A stretch of DNA of 64,000 bases, from the NCBI GenBank assembly GCA_964432595.1, contig CAYSOF010000018.1:1-64000 (forward strand), written 5' to 3'. The translations under genes and the position numbers were made by a program. Positions 48,037-57,349 of the stretch are shown in pieces (the first letter of the stretch is position 1; each line of letters starts with the position of its first letter). The stretch comes from DASYLJ01 sp964432595. Lineage in GTDB: Bacteria > Desulfobacterota > Binatia > DP-6. The notes beneath the pieces are model-generated. The model had not been told where the DNA came from, did not search any database, and saw only the letters and a program-made list of their open reading frames with translations.

Positions 48037-49553
48037 CACTCGATCCGGGCCGTCGCGAGCCCGGTCAGATCGCCGCTCGGCTGCGGCTCGAAGTCGACGA
48101 GCCGCACGCTCCGCACGACGACGCGGTCTTCCCACCAGAGCGGGATCACCGGGAGATCGTGCGCCGCGCGCCGCTGCACGCGCGCATACGCGCGCCGCCG
48201 CGCCTCGACGTCGAGCGCCTGCCGTCCCTGCTCCACCAACCGATCCATCACTCCGCTCGCGTAGTGCCCGCGGTTGTAGCCTGCGGGCGGCGTCATCGTC
48301 GAATGCAGCGTCAGGTAGTAGAGGTCGGGATCGCCGACGCCGACCCACGCCATCGCGGCGATCTCGAACCGCCCGGCACGCACGTCGGCGTAGAGCGTCC
48401 CCCACTCGAACATGCGCACGTCCACCGCGATGCCGACCTCGGCCAGCTGCGCCTGTACCGCCTCGGCGAGGCGTCGTCGCTGGGGCACGCTCGACGTCTT
48501 GTAGACGACGCGGAACCGCGGCTCGGGCCCGTCGGGATCCGGGAAGCCGGCGCGGTCGAGGAGACGTCGTGCGCGCGCCGGGTCGTAGGGGATCGACGGC
48601 ACTTCAGCGAACGCCCAGTGCTCCGGCGCGAGCAGCCCCGACGCCGGCCGCGCCATCTCGCCCAGCACCGCGCGGACGAGCTTCGCGCGGTCGAGCGCCA
48701 GCGCGATCGCCTCGCGCACACGGCGCTGCGCGAGGCGCGGATCGCGCAGGTTCAGCGCCAGGTACGCGAAGCTCGTCCCCGGCTGCCGACGGACGCGCAG
48801 CGCGGGCTGCGCGCGCAGCCATTCGAGCAGCTCCGGCTCGGGCGTGTCCTGCAGCAGGTGGACGCCCCCGCGCTGGAGCTCGAGCAGGCGGACGACCGCG
48901 TCGGGCACCACCCGGAACTCCAGCGGGTCGATCGTCGCCGGCTCGGGCCAGCCGGGGTTCGGCGCGAGGACGACGCGCTCCCCGGGATCGGCCCGCACGA
49001 AGCGGAAGGGGCCGGCGCCGTCGTGTATCTCCGCTGGATCGTGCGCGCGAGCGGCCGGGACGATGCCGAGCCCCGTCGCGTCCATGAACGGGGCGAACGG
49101 TTGGCGCAGCCGCATCACGACGGTCAGGTCGTCGGGTGCGGTCACATCGGCGAGCATCTCGATCGCCGAGCGCTTCGGCGACCCGAGCGCCGGGTCGAGG
49201 ACGGCCTCGTAGGTGGCGACGACGTCGGCCGCCCGGACCGGGGTGCCGTCGGGGAACCGGACGTCCGGCCGCAGCTGGAACACGATCGTCGTCGGGTCGG
49301 CGAACGCCCAGGACGATGCGAGGGCGGGGCGGCGCCGGCCTGACGCATCTGCGCGGGTCAGCCCGACGTGCAGCAGATCGGTCACCCGGCTCGCCGCGGC
49401 ATCGGTCGCGAAGCGGGGGTCCAGGGTCTGCGGCTCGGTCTCGAGCGCGACGACGATTCCCGCAGGCGCGGCGGGCGTCTCGGCGCAACCGGGGAGCGCG
49501 ATCGCCAGCACGAAAAGCAGCGCAATTCGCGCGAAATGTTTGACTCTTTTCAG
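48036..49553 (-). CDS. Peptide-binding lipoprotein of the ABC transporter (family 5)
   Basis: About 505 residues, SBP_bac_5 family: ETEPQTLDPRFATDAAASR, GLTRADASGRRRPALASSW, RQPGTSFAYLALNLRDP and VREAIALALDRAKLV. The signal peptide ends with lipobox ALPGC, so it is lipid-anchored in the periplasm. The ideal signal begins KRVKHFARIALLF, directly preceded by a CTG (49553) instead of ATG, GTG or TTG. The next in-frame GTG (49628) would add 25 non-signal residues and run into the divergent gene. A CTG start or a start-codon mutation is therefore proposed. Confidence 0.75.
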   Translation of the reverse strand: MKRVKHFARIALLFVLAIALPGCAETPAAPAGIVVALETEPQTLDPRFATDAAASRVTDLLHVGLTRADASGRRRPALASSWAFADPTTIVFQLRPDVRFPDGTPVRAADVVATYEAVLDPALGSPKRSAIEMLADVTAPDDLTVVMRLRQPFAPFMDATGLGIVPAARAHDPAEIHDGAGPFRFVRADPGERVVLAPNPGWPEPATIDPLEFRVVPDAVVRLLELQRGGVHLLQDTPEPELLEWLRAQPALRVRRQPGTSFAYLALNLRDPRLAQRRVREAIALALDRAKLVRAVLGEMARPASGLLAPEHWAFAEVPSIPYDPARARRLLDRAGFPDPDGPEPRFRVVYKTSSVPQRRRLAEAVQAQLAEVGIAVDVRMFEWGTLYADVRAGRFEIAAMAWVGVGDPDLYYLTLHSTMTPPAGYNRGHYASGVMDRLVEQGRQALDVEARRRAYARVQRRAAHDLPVIPLWWEDRVVVRSVRLVDFEPQPSGDLTGLATARIE

Positions 49554-49569
49554 AGCCGTTTGGTACGAT
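49540..49569 (+). promoter_or_regulatory. Promoter of the lytic transglycosylase gene
   Basis: TTGACT (49540-49545), 18-base spacer, TACGAT (49564-49569), 49 bases before ATG 49619. A GGGAGGGGCAGGGAG-rich leader (near 49600-49615) supplies the ribosome-binding site. It overlaps the proposed CTG start of the divergent lipoprotein. Confidence 0.55.
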
Positions 49570-49618
49570 CGAACGTCAGTTCGTCGCGGTTGCGGTTGTG
49601 GGAGGGGCAGGGAGTTCC

Positions 49619-51028
49619 ATGCGCGCACTATCGGTCGTCGTCGCTCTCGTCGTTTCCCTGCTCGCTCCGGTGGCTGATGCCGCCTCGACCGCATTTCCGC
49701 GTCCGCCCGAGCTCGAGCACCAGATCCGGTTCTGGCGTCGCGTCTTCGCGGAGTACTCGAAGTACCAGGTCGTTGTCCACGACACGTACGATCTCGACAA
49801 GGTCTATACCGTGCTGGACTTCCGCGACCTCGTCGCGAACGGCACGCATCTCTTCGAAGTCGAGCGCATCCGGAAGGAAGAGACCGCGGCCGAGGTCGAG
49901 CGGACCCGTGCGCTGCTCTTCTGGCTCCAAGCCGGTGCCACCGACGATCAGCTGACACCCGCGCAGCGGCGCGTCCGCGACCTCTTCAAGAACGATCGCG
50001 GTCCGACGAAGTTCGCCGACGCGGCTGACCGCCTGCGCACGCAGCAGGGCATCCGCGAGAAGTTCGAGGACGGCTACCGGCACGCGCGCCGCTACTTCCC
50101 GGAGATGGAGCGCATCTTCCGCGAGCACGGTCTCCCGCCCGAGCTGACGCGCCTGCCGCTCATCGAGTCGTGCTTCAACCTGCACGCGTACTCGAAGGTC
50201 GGCGCCGCCGGCATCTGGCAGTTCATGCCGTCGACGGGCCGCCTCTACATGGACGTCAACTCGCTCGTCGACGAGCGCAAGGATCCGATCTCGTCGACGC
50301 GCGCCGCGGCGCGGTTCCTCACGCACAACTACGAGATGCTCGGCACCTGGCCGCTCGCCATCACGGCGTACAACCACGGGCCGGGCGGCATGGCGCGCGC
50401 CGTCCGCGAGACCGGCACCGACGAGATCGGCTACATCGTCCGCAACTACACGGGCCCGGCGTTCGGGTTCGCCTCGCGCAACTTCTACGCCGAGTTCCTC
50501 GCCGCGCTCGACGTCGACAAGCACCACGAGCAGTACTTCGGGCCGGTGGGCGCCGAGGCGCCGCTTCCCACGCACGTCTTCGAGCTGGAGCAGCCGGTCG
50601 GCATCGAGGTCGCCGCGCGTCTCGCGCGCACCGACGTCGAGACGCTGGCCAGTCTGAACCCTGCGCTGATGGACCCGATCGTCCAGGGCCGCCGCGCCAT
50701 TCCGATGGGCTACGCGCTCCGCCTGCCGAAGCCCCAGGGTGACGGCTTCGAGGATCGCCTCGCCGAGCTGGTCGCAGAGGAACGGGTCACCCGCGTCGCG
50801 TCGGCTCCGGCCCCGCCGGCCCGGCGTCCGGGCCGGGCCCAGAAGACCACCGTCGCGACCCGCAAGGGCAACGGGAGCAGCACCCACAAGGTGAAGAAGG
50901 GCCAGACCCTCTCCTCGATCGCGCAGCGCTACCGCGTGAGCGAGCAGGCGATCCGCTCGGCCAATCGCCTCGGCAAGCGCGGCTCGCTCAAGGCCGGCCA
51001 GGTCCTGCGCATCCCCGGCCGCACCTGA
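49619..51028 (+). CDS. Membrane-bound lytic murein transglycosylase with LysM (MltD-like)
   Basis: 469 residues. Signal peptide 1-22 without lipobox Cys. The SLT domain (about 160-300) has catalytic Glu183 (LPLIESCFNLHAYSKVGAAG), WQFMPSTGRLY and the AITAYNHGPGG motif of family 1D. One LysM repeat at the C-terminus (THKVKKGQTLSSIAQRYRVS... LKAGQVLRIPG). Cleaves peptidoglycan glycan chains to 1,6-anhydro ends. E. coli MltD has two LysM repeats; only one is seen here, after a basic linker. Exported enzyme. Confidence 0.92.
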   Translation: MRALSVVVALVVSLLAPVADAASTAFPRPPELEHQIRFWRRVFAEYSKYQVVVHDTYDLDKVYTVLDFRDLVANGTHLFEVERIRKEETAAEVERTRALLFWLQAGATDDQLTPAQRRVRDLFKNDRGPTKFADAADRLRTQQGIREKFEDGYRHARRYFPEMERIFREHGLPPELTRLPLIESCFNLHAYSKVGAAGIWQFMPSTGRLYMDVNSLVDERKDPISSTRAAARFLTHNYEMLGTWPLAITAYNHGPGGMARAVRETGTDEIGYIVRNYTGPAFGFASRNFYAEFLAALDVDKHHEQYFGPVGAEAPLPTHVFELEQPVGIEVAARLARTDVETLASLNPALMDPIVQGRRAIPMGYALRLPKPQGDGFEDRLAELVAEERVTRVASAPAPPARRPGRAQKTTVATRKGNGSSTHKVKKGQTLSSIAQRYRVSEQAIRSANRLGKRGSLKAGQVLRIPGRT

Positions 51029-51054
51029 CTCGGGTACGGGGCATCTGCTAGCAT
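51025..51054 (+). promoter_or_regulatory. Leaderless-type promoter of the tetrapyrrole operon
   Basis: CTGACT (51025-51030), 18-base spacer, TAGCAT (51049-51054), then 10 bases to ATG 51065. It overlaps the stop codon of the transglycosylase gene. Confidence 0.5.
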
Positions 51055-51064
51055 CCCCGATGGG

Positions 51065-51721
51065 ATGCGAACCCATGCCGTTTTCCTCCGGCTCGACGGG
51101 CGCCGGTGCGTCGTCGTGGGCGGAGACCCGGTCGCCGAGGGCAAGGCGGTCGAGTGCGCCGCCGCCGGTGCCCGGGTGACCGTCGTGGCCCCCGAGATCA
51201 CGCCCGGGCTGGCCGAGCGGCACGCCGCCGGTGCCGTTGCCTGGGAGGCGCGCGGATACCGTCCGGGCGACCTCGCGGGCGCGATGCTGGCCTACGCCGT
51301 CACCCGCGATCCGGGGATGATTTCCCGGTTGCGCGACGAGGCCGCCCGCGAGCGCGTCCTGCTCAACGTGGTCGACGTCCCGGACGCCTGCTCCTTCTAC
51401 GCCGGCGCGGTCGTCGACCGCGGCGACCTGCGTATCGCGATCGGCACCGGCGGGTCGAGCCCCGGCCTGGCGTCACGGCTTCGCCGCGAGATCGAGACGC
51501 ACGTAGGCCCCGAGTACGCGCCGTTCGTCGCCATCCTCGGCGCCGTCCGCCGTCATCTGGACGGGGCTCCCGACCGTATCGCCGTCATGTCGTCGCTGCT
51601 CGACTCGCCGCTGCTCGAGCTGGTCCGCCGCGACGATCGCGGCGCGATCGACCGCCTGCTGGCCGAGGTCGCCGGCGACCAGTGCAGCCTCGAACGCCTC
51701 GGCCTCGGAGCGGGCGCCTGA
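51065..51721 (+). CDS. Precorrin-2 dehydrogenase/sirohydrochlorin ferrochelatase (Met8/CysG N-domain type)
   Basis: 218 residues. NAD-binding CVVVGGDPVAEGKAVECAAAGA, the VDVPDACSFYAGAVVDRGDL motif holding the catalytic Asp, and GTGGSSPGLASRLRREIE. Oxidises precorrin-2 to sirohydrochlorin and may insert iron to make siroheme. It pairs with the CobA part of the fusion four genes downstream. Starts the tetrapyrrole operon; linked to the next gene by TGATG. Confidence 0.88.
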   Translation: MRTHAVFLRLDGRRCVVVGGDPVAEGKAVECAAAGARVTVVAPEITPGLAERHAAGAVAWEARGYRPGDLAGAMLAYAVTRDPGMISRLRDEAARERVLLNVVDVPDACSFYAGAVVDRGDLRIAIGTGGSSPGLASRLRREIETHVGPEYAPFVAILGAVRRHLDGAPDRIAVMSSLLDSPLLELVRRDDRGAIDRLLAEVAGDQCSLERLGLGAGA

Positions 51722-52542
51722 TGGAGATCCTGCTGCTTCGCGCCGCCGCGGGCCTCTATCTCGCGGCGACGATCGCGGCGCTGATGGGCGTCGCCGTCCG
51801 CCGCGACTTCCCGCACCGGCTGTTGCTGTGGCTCCTCGGCGGCGGCCTCGCGCTGCACGTCGTGTCGATCGTGATGCGCGCCGCGCTCGTCGGCCATCTA
51901 CCGGTCGCGAACTTCGGCGAGGGCCTGTCCCTGCTGGCGGCGATTCTCGTCGGCTCGTTCCTCGCCGTCCAGCTGCGCGGCCCGCTGTTGGCGCTTGCCG
52001 CGGTGATCATGCCGCTCGCGTTCGGGATGACGCTCGCGGCGAGCGTCGTGAAGGGCGGGGCGCAGCCGCTGCCCGAGATACTGCGCAGCGTCTGGCTGCC
52101 GGTGCACGTGCTCCTGGCGCTGCTCGGCGACGCCGCGTTCGCGATCGCCTGCGCCGCGAGCATCCTCTACCTGATCCAGGAGCGGCGGCTGAAGGCGCAT
52201 CGCGGCCGCGGCGTGCTGCACGGGTTGCCGTCGCTCGAGCGCCTCGATTCGCTGAGCCACAGTTGCCTCAAGTGGGGCCTCATCCTGCTGACGCTCGGCA
52301 TGGTGACGGGCATCGTCTGGGCGCACGAGGCGGCGTGGGACAGCCGCTGGATGGTCGATCCGAAGGTGCTGTTCACGATGCTCGTCTGGACACTGTACGT
52401 CGTCCTGCTCCAGGGCCGCATGACGGCCGGCTGGCGCGGGCGCTGGGCGGCGCAGCTCACGATCGCCGGGTTCATGGTCATCGTGGCGTCGCTCGTCGGG
52501 GTGAACGTCCTCGGCATCGGCATCCACGGCAAGGCGTACTGA
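51721..52542 (+). CDS. CcsA/HemX-type membrane protein
   Basis: 273 residues, eight predicted spans. Contains the His-bearing TLAASVVKGGAQPLPEI and WLPVHVLLALLGDAAF segments and the late GIVWAHEAAWDSRWMVDPK, a version of the Trp-rich WGxxWxWDPKE heme-handling motif of CcsA/CcmC. In this gene order the family is called HemX, thought to set HemA level or move heme. A full cytochrome c synthetase would need a CcsB partner, which is absent. Confidence 0.85.
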   Translation: MEILLLRAAAGLYLAATIAALMGVAVRRDFPHRLLLWLLGGGLALHVVSIVMRAALVGHLPVANFGEGLSLLAAILVGSFLAVQLRGPLLALAAVIMPLAFGMTLAASVVKGGAQPLPEILRSVWLPVHVLLALLGDAAFAIACAASILYLIQERRLKAHRGRGVLHGLPSLERLDSLSHSCLKWGLILLTLGMVTGIVWAHEAAWDSRWMVDPKVLFTMLVWTLYVVLLQGRMTAGWRGRWAAQLTIAGFMVIVASLVGVNVLGIGIHGKAY

Positions 52543-52543
52543 C

Positions 52544-53869
52544 GTGCAGTCGCGGATCGTCCTCGTCGGCCTGAGCCACCACACCGCGCCAGTCGAGGTG
52601 CGGGAGCGGGTGGCGTTCTCGAACGGCCACCTGGAGCCCGCGCTCCGCGGACTCGTCGCCATGCCCGGCATCGAAGAGGGCGTGATCCTCTCGACGTGCA
52701 ACCGCGTCGAGGTGATGGCGTGCGGCGTCGATCCCGAGAAGGTCGCGGCGGGCATCCCTTCGTTCCTCTCCCAGCAGCACGGCGTCGGCGACGACGTGCT
52801 GCGCGGGAAGCTCTACGTCCACCACGATCGCGAGGCGGTCCGTCACCTGTTCCGCGTGGCGTCGAGCCTCGACTCGATGGTCGTGGGCGAGCCGCAGATC
52901 CTCGGACAGCTGAAGGAGCAGTACGCCGTCGCCGCGGCGACGGGCGCGTCGGGGCGGGTGTTGCACCGCTGCTTCCACAAGTCGTTCTCGGTGGCGAAGC
53001 GCATCCGTTCGGAGACCGGGATCGCCGAGAAGGCGGTGTCGGTCGGCTCCACGGCCGTCGAGCTGGCGCGCGACATCTTCGACAGCTTCGGCGACAAGGC
53101 GGCGCTGCTGATCGGCGCGGGCACGATGGGCGAGCTGTGCGCCCGCCAGCTGATGGCGCAGGGCACGGGCTCGCTCATGGTCGCGAACCGCACGTTCGAG
53201 CGCGCGATCGACGTCGCGCGCGAGCTCGGCGGCATGCCGGTCCCGTTCGAGAAGCTCGGCCGCTACCTGCCGCAGGCCGACCTCGTGATCGGCGCGGCGA
53301 GCGGCGACGACTTCCTCGTGCGCCGCGCGCAGGTCGAAGAGGCGATGCGGGAACGGCGCCATCGACCGATGTTCCTGATCGACGTCTCGGTGCCCCGCTG
53401 CATCGATCCGGGCGTGCACGCGCTCGACGACGTGTACGTCTACGACATCGACGACCTGGAGGGCGTGATCGCCGAGAACCGCGGCGCGCGCGCCACGGAG
53501 GCGGTCCGTGCCGAGGCCATCGTCGACGCCGAGGTCGACGCGTTCTGGCGCTGGTTCGAGAGCCTGGGCGTCGTGCCGACGATCGTCGCGCTGCGCGAGA
53601 AGCTCGAGGCCATCCGCCAGGCGGAGCTCGAGCGCTGGCTCGCCGCACTCGGTCCCGCCTGCGACGAGCGCCAGCGCGAGGGCGTCGACCGGCTGACGAA
53701 GTCGATCGTCAACAAGATCCTGCACGCGCCGCTCACCGCGCTGCGCAATCACCAGGCGCGCGAGGGGGAGACGTTCTACGTCGAAGCCGCGCGCCAGCTG
53801 TTTCGCCTGCACGGCGCGCCCGGCTCGACCGCCGGGTCGGCGACCGATCCGGACGACGACGAGGAGTGA
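52544..53869 (+). CDS. hemA: Glutamyl-tRNA reductase
   Basis: 441 residues. GLSHHTAPVEVRERVAF at the start, catalytic Cys52 (LSTCNRVEVM), the GEPQILGQLKEQY segment and NADPH domain AALLIGAGTMGELCARQL. The C-terminal dimerisation domain is complete. Commits glutamyl-tRNA to tetrapyrrole synthesis by reducing it to glutamate semialdehyde, so this organism uses the C5 route. GTG start just after the HemX-like stop. Confidence 0.95.
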   Translation: MQSRIVLVGLSHHTAPVEVRERVAFSNGHLEPALRGLVAMPGIEEGVILSTCNRVEVMACGVDPEKVAAGIPSFLSQQHGVGDDVLRGKLYVHHDREAVRHLFRVASSLDSMVVGEPQILGQLKEQYAVAAATGASGRVLHRCFHKSFSVAKRIRSETGIAEKAVSVGSTAVELARDIFDSFGDKAALLIGAGTMGELCARQLMAQGTGSLMVANRTFERAIDVARELGGMPVPFEKLGRYLPQADLVIGAASGDDFLVRRAQVEEAMRERRHRPMFLIDVSVPRCIDPGVHALDDVYVYDIDDLEGVIAENRGARATEAVRAEAIVDAEVDAFWRWFESLGVVPTIVALREKLEAIRQAELERWLAALGPACDERQREGVDRLTKSIVNKILHAPLTALRNHQAREGETFYVEAARQLFRLHGAPGSTAGSATDPDDDEE

Positions 53870-53871
53870 CG

Positions 53872-54789
53872 GTGGCCGCGCGCACGCTGCGTCTCGGGAC
53901 GCGCGGGAGCCCGCTCGCGCGGGCGCAGGCCGGGATGATGGCCGCCGCACTCGAACGCGCGCATCCCGGGCTGACGGTGCCGCTCGTCCTGATCCGTACG
54001 ACCGGCGATCAGCTGTCGCAGGGTCCGCTCGCGCCGGCCGGCGGCAAGGGCCTCTTCGTGAAAGAGATCGAGGAGGCGCTCGCGGCGCGCACGGTCGACT
54101 TCGCCGTGCACTCGCTGAAGGACGTCCCCGCCGCATTGGCGCCGGGCATGGTCCTCGGCGCGATCCCCGCGCGTGAGGATCCGCGCGACGTGCTGGTGGG
54201 CGGCGGCGACGCGGGGCTGGCCGGCCTGGCGCCGGGCGCCCGCATCGGCACCGCCAGCGTCCGCCGCCGCGCGCAGCTCCTCGCGCGCCGTCGCGACGTC
54301 GAGATCGTGTTCCTCCGCGGCAACGTCGACACGCGGCTCCGCAAGTGGCGCGACGGGGAGGTCGACGCGCTCGTCCTCGCGGCGGCCGGCCTGGCGCGGC
54401 TCGGCGTCGACGAGCCGGCGGCGCGGCCGATCTCGCCGGACGATCTGCTGCCGGCCGTCGGCCAGGGCGCGCTGGCCCTCGAGTGCCGCGAGGACGACGC
54501 CGCCGCGCGCGCTCTCCTCGCCGCCGTCCACGACGCCACCGCCGCCGTCGAGATCGCCGCCGAGCGGGCGTTCCTCGTCGGCATCGGCGGGGACTGCAAC
54601 ACGCCGCTCGCCGCCCACGCCCGCGCCGACGAGGCGACCGTCACGCTGCGCGTGCAGGTGATCGATCACGACGGGCGCGAGCGTCTCGAGGAGCGCGACG
54701 CCGGGCCACGTGCCGACGCGGCGGCCCTTGGCGCGCGGCTCGCGCAGCGGCTCCTCGATCGCGGCGCCGGAAGGTTCCTCGGCCGATGA
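53872..54789 (+). CDS. hemC: Hydroxymethylbilane synthase
   Basis: 305 residues. LRLGTRGSPLARAQAG, FAVHSLKDVPAAL, IGTASVRRRAQLL and the dipyrromethane-cofactor Cys in IGGDCNTPLAAHA. Joins four porphobilinogens into hydroxymethylbilane. GTG 53872 (6 bases after GAGGA) is chosen; GTG 53866, overlapping the hemA stop as GTGA, is equally possible and adds two residues. Confidence 0.94.
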   Translation: MAARTLRLGTRGSPLARAQAGMMAAALERAHPGLTVPLVLIRTTGDQLSQGPLAPAGGKGLFVKEIEEALAARTVDFAVHSLKDVPAALAPGMVLGAIPAREDPRDVLVGGGDAGLAGLAPGARIGTASVRRRAQLLARRRDVEIVFLRGNVDTRLRKWRDGEVDALVLAAAGLARLGVDEPAARPISPDDLLPAVGQGALALECREDDAAARALLAAVHDATAAVEIAAERAFLVGIGGDCNTPLAAHARADEATVTLRVQVIDHDGRERLEERDAGPRADAAALGARLAQRLLDRGAGRFLGR

Positions 54790-56369
54790 AGGGTCCGACG
54801 GTCGGCCGCGTGGTCCTCGTCGGCGCCGGGCCGGGCGATCCGGGATTGCTCACGCTGCACGGCCAGCGCTGGCTCCGGCTCGCCGACGTCGTCGTGCACG
54901 ACGAGCTGGTGCATCGCCGCCTGCTCGAGCACGTGCGGCCCGACGCGGAGCTCGTCGCGGTCGGCCGTCCCCACGACGATCCGCTGCGGCTCGGCCAGTC
55001 GGCGATCGAGGCGCTGCTCGTCGAACGCGCGCGTGCGGGCAAGCTCGTCGTGCGGCTCAAGAACGGCGATCCGTTCCTGTTCGGACGCGGGGCCGAGGAG
55101 ACGAAGGCGCTGCGGGAGGCCGGCATCCCGTTCGAGATCGTGCCGGGCGTTACGTCCGCGCTGGCCGTCCCGGCCTACGCGGGCATCCCCGCCACGCATC
55201 GCGACCACACGTCGCTGGTGACGATCGCCACGGGCCATCAGAAGCTTCAGCCGGGCGGCCCGCCGGGACCGCCGCCGCTGCCGTGGGAGGCCCTGGCGAA
55301 GCAGGGTGGCACGCTCGTCTTCCTGATGGCCGTGCGGCACCTCGAAGCGGTGCTGGGCGCCCTCGTCGCGCACGGCCTCGATCCCGCGACGCCCGCGGCG
55401 GCGATCCAGCAGGGGACGATCGGCAGCCAGCGCACGGTGACCGGCACCGTGACGACCCTCGCCGGGCTCGTGCGCGCGGCGCGCCTGCGTGCGCCGGCGG
55501 TGATCGTCGTCGGCTCCGTGGTCGGGCTGCGCGCGGAGGTGGCGTGGTACGAGTCGCGGCCGCTGGTCGGCCGGCGGATCGTCGTCACGCGGCCGCGCCA
55601 GCAGTCCGGCGAGTTCGCGCGCCAGCTGGAGGCGTACGGCGCCGAGGTGATCGTCGTCCCGACGATCGCGATCGTGCCGGCGCCCGATGCGGCGCGGTTC
55701 GATGCGGCGGTGGCAGCGTCCGCCGACTACGACTGGATCGTCTTCACGAGCGCCAACGGCGTGCGGGCCTTCTTCGACCGCTTCACGGCGCAGCGGCGCG
55801 ACGTCCGCAGCCTGGCCGACGTGCGCATCGCCGCGATCGGCCCGGAGACGGCGGCCGAGCTCGAGCGTCGCATGCTGCATCCCGCGGTCGTCCCCGCCGA
55901 GTACCGTGCCGAGGGTCTGCTCGACGCGCTCGGTGCCGACGACGTGCGCGGCCGGCGCATCCTGCTGCCGCGCGCTGCCGGTGCCCGCACGATCCTGCCC
56001 GAGACGTTGCAGGCGCGCGGCGCCGCGGTGGACGAGGTGATCGCGTACGAGGCGGTCGTGCCGCCCGATGCCGATGCCGCCGGGCTGCGCGCGGCGATCG
56101 CGTCGGGTACGGTCGACGCCGTCACGTTCACCAGCAGCTCGACGGTACGCAACTTCGCGACGCTGCTCGGCCCGGACGGCATGCGTGCGCTCGCGGCGTC
56201 GCGCACGGCCATCGCCTGCATCGGCCCGATCACGGCCGACGCCGCGCGCGACTGCGGGCTCGACGTCGCGATCTGTCCCGCGAAATACACCACGCCGGCG
56301 CTCGCCGAGGCGCTCGTCGAACATTTTTGCAAACCCGCAGGGGATGGATTAAGCGAGGAGCAGCGATGA
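54786..56369 (+). CDS. Fused uroporphyrinogen-III methyltransferase (CobA) and synthase (HemD)
   Basis: 527 residues. N-terminal SAM-dependent CobA/SUMT domain (about 5-245): VVLVGAGPGDPGLLTLHG, VVHDELVHRRLLEHV, VRLKNGDPFLFGRG and AYAGIPATHRDHTS. The C-terminal HemD domain (about 260-510) has GRRIVVTRPRQQSGEFARQL, DWIVFTSANGVRAFF and AVTFTSSSTVRNF. One chain closes the uroporphyrinogen-III ring and then dimethylates it to precorrin-2, channelling flux to siroheme or cobalamin. Such fusions are usual in Geobacter-like and Firmicutes lineages. ATG inside the hemC stop. Confidence 0.93.
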   Translation: MKGPTVGRVVLVGAGPGDPGLLTLHGQRWLRLADVVVHDELVHRRLLEHVRPDAELVAVGRPHDDPLRLGQSAIEALLVERARAGKLVVRLKNGDPFLFGRGAEETKALREAGIPFEIVPGVTSALAVPAYAGIPATHRDHTSLVTIATGHQKLQPGGPPGPPPLPWEALAKQGGTLVFLMAVRHLEAVLGALVAHGLDPATPAAAIQQGTIGSQRTVTGTVTTLAGLVRAARLRAPAVIVVGSVVGLRAEVAWYESRPLVGRRIVVTRPRQQSGEFARQLEAYGAEVIVVPTIAIVPAPDAARFDAAVAASADYDWIVFTSANGVRAFFDRFTAQRRDVRSLADVRIAAIGPETAAELERRMLHPAVVPAEYRAEGLLDALGADDVRGRRILLPRAAGARTILPETLQARGAAVDEVIAYEAVVPPDADAAGLRAAIASGTVDAVTFTSSSTVRNFATLLGPDGMRALAASRTAIACIGPITADAARDCGLDVAICPAKYTTPALAEALVEHFCKPAGDGLSEEQR

Positions 56370-57349
56370 GCCGTTTCCCGGCCTACCGCCCGCGGCGGCT
56401 CCGGCAGAGCGACGCGCTTCGCCGGCTGGTCCGCGAGACGCACCTCGTGGCCGATCAGCTCGTGCAGCCGCTGTTCGTGGTCCCCGGTGCGAAGGTGGAG
56501 AAGCCGATCGGAGCGATGCCCGGGATCGCGCAGCTGTCCGTCGACCGCACGGCCGAGGAGTGCCGCCGCCTCGTCGACCTCGGTGTCTCCGCGGTGCTGC
56601 TGTTCGGCATCCCGCCGACGAAGGACGCCACGGGCACCGCGGCCATCGATCCCGACGGCGTCATCCCGCGCGCGCTGGACGCGATCCGTCGCGCCGCGCC
56701 GGGCTTGCTGCTCGTCACCGACGTGTGCCTCTGCGAGTACACCGACCACGGCCACTGCGGCATCCTGCGCGACGGCGACGTCGACAACGACCCGACGCTG
56801 GCGGTGCTCGCCGAGGAGGCGCTCGCGCACGCGCGCGCCGGCGCCGACATGGTCGCGCCGTCCGACATGATGGACGGCCGCGTCGGCGCGATCCGCCGCA
56901 CGCTCGACGAGGCCGGCTTCACGAACCTGCCGATCATGTCCTACGCCGCGAAGTTCGCGTCGGGGCTGTACGGGCCGTTCCGCGAGGCGGCCGAGTCCAC
57001 GCCCGCGTTCGGCGACCGACGCGCGTATCAGATGGATCCCGCGAACGGGGACGAGGCGCTGCGCGAGGTGGCGCTCGACGTCGAGGAGGGCGCCGACATC
57101 GTCATGGTCAAGCCTGCCGGCCCGTACCTCGACCTGATCCGCCGTGTGAAGGACCGCTTCGGCTACCCCGTCGCCGCGTACCAGGTGAGCGGCGAGTACG
57201 CGATGGTGAAGGCGGCGGCCGCGCAGGGCTGGATCGACGAGGAGCGCGTCGTCGACGAGTCGTTGCTCGCGATCCGTCGCGCGGGCGCTGACGTGATCAT
57301 CACGTACTTCGCCCGCGACGTCGCGCCGCGGCTCCGGGGGCGCTCGTGA
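56366..57349 (+). CDS. hemB: Delta-aminolevulinic acid dehydratase (porphobilinogen synthase)
   Basis: 327 residues. Opening YRPRRLRQSDALRRLVRET, catalytic-zinc site DVCLCEYTDHGHCG (three Cys), Schiff-base Lys in SYAAKFAS and VMVKPAGPYLDLI. Condenses two ALA into porphobilinogen. The three Cys mark the Zn-dependent rather than the Mg-dependent form. hemL is not in this operon. Coupled to the protease gene downstream by GTGA. Confidence 0.95.
   Translation: MSRFPAYRPRRLRQSDALRRLVRETHLVADQLVQPLFVVPGAKVEKPIGAMPGIAQLSVDRTAEECRRLVDLGVSAVLLFGIPPTKDATGTAAIDPDGVIPRALDAIRRAAPGLLLVTDVCLCEYTDHGHCGILRDGDVDNDPTLAVLAEEALAHARAGADMVAPSDMMDGRVGAIRRTLDEAGFTNLPIMSYAAKFASGLYGPFREAAESTPAFGDRRAYQMDPANGDEALREVALDVEEGADIVMVKPAGPYLDLIRRVKDRFGYPVAAYQVSGEYAMVKAAAAQGWIDEERVVDESLLAIRRAGADVIITYFARDVAPRLRGRS

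Noticed and set aside
46317..49553. A nickel-specific transporter
   Set aside because: Family 5 binding proteins and DppB/C permeases also carry peptides; no nickel-binding His pattern or nickel enzyme is nearby, so only the general family is given.
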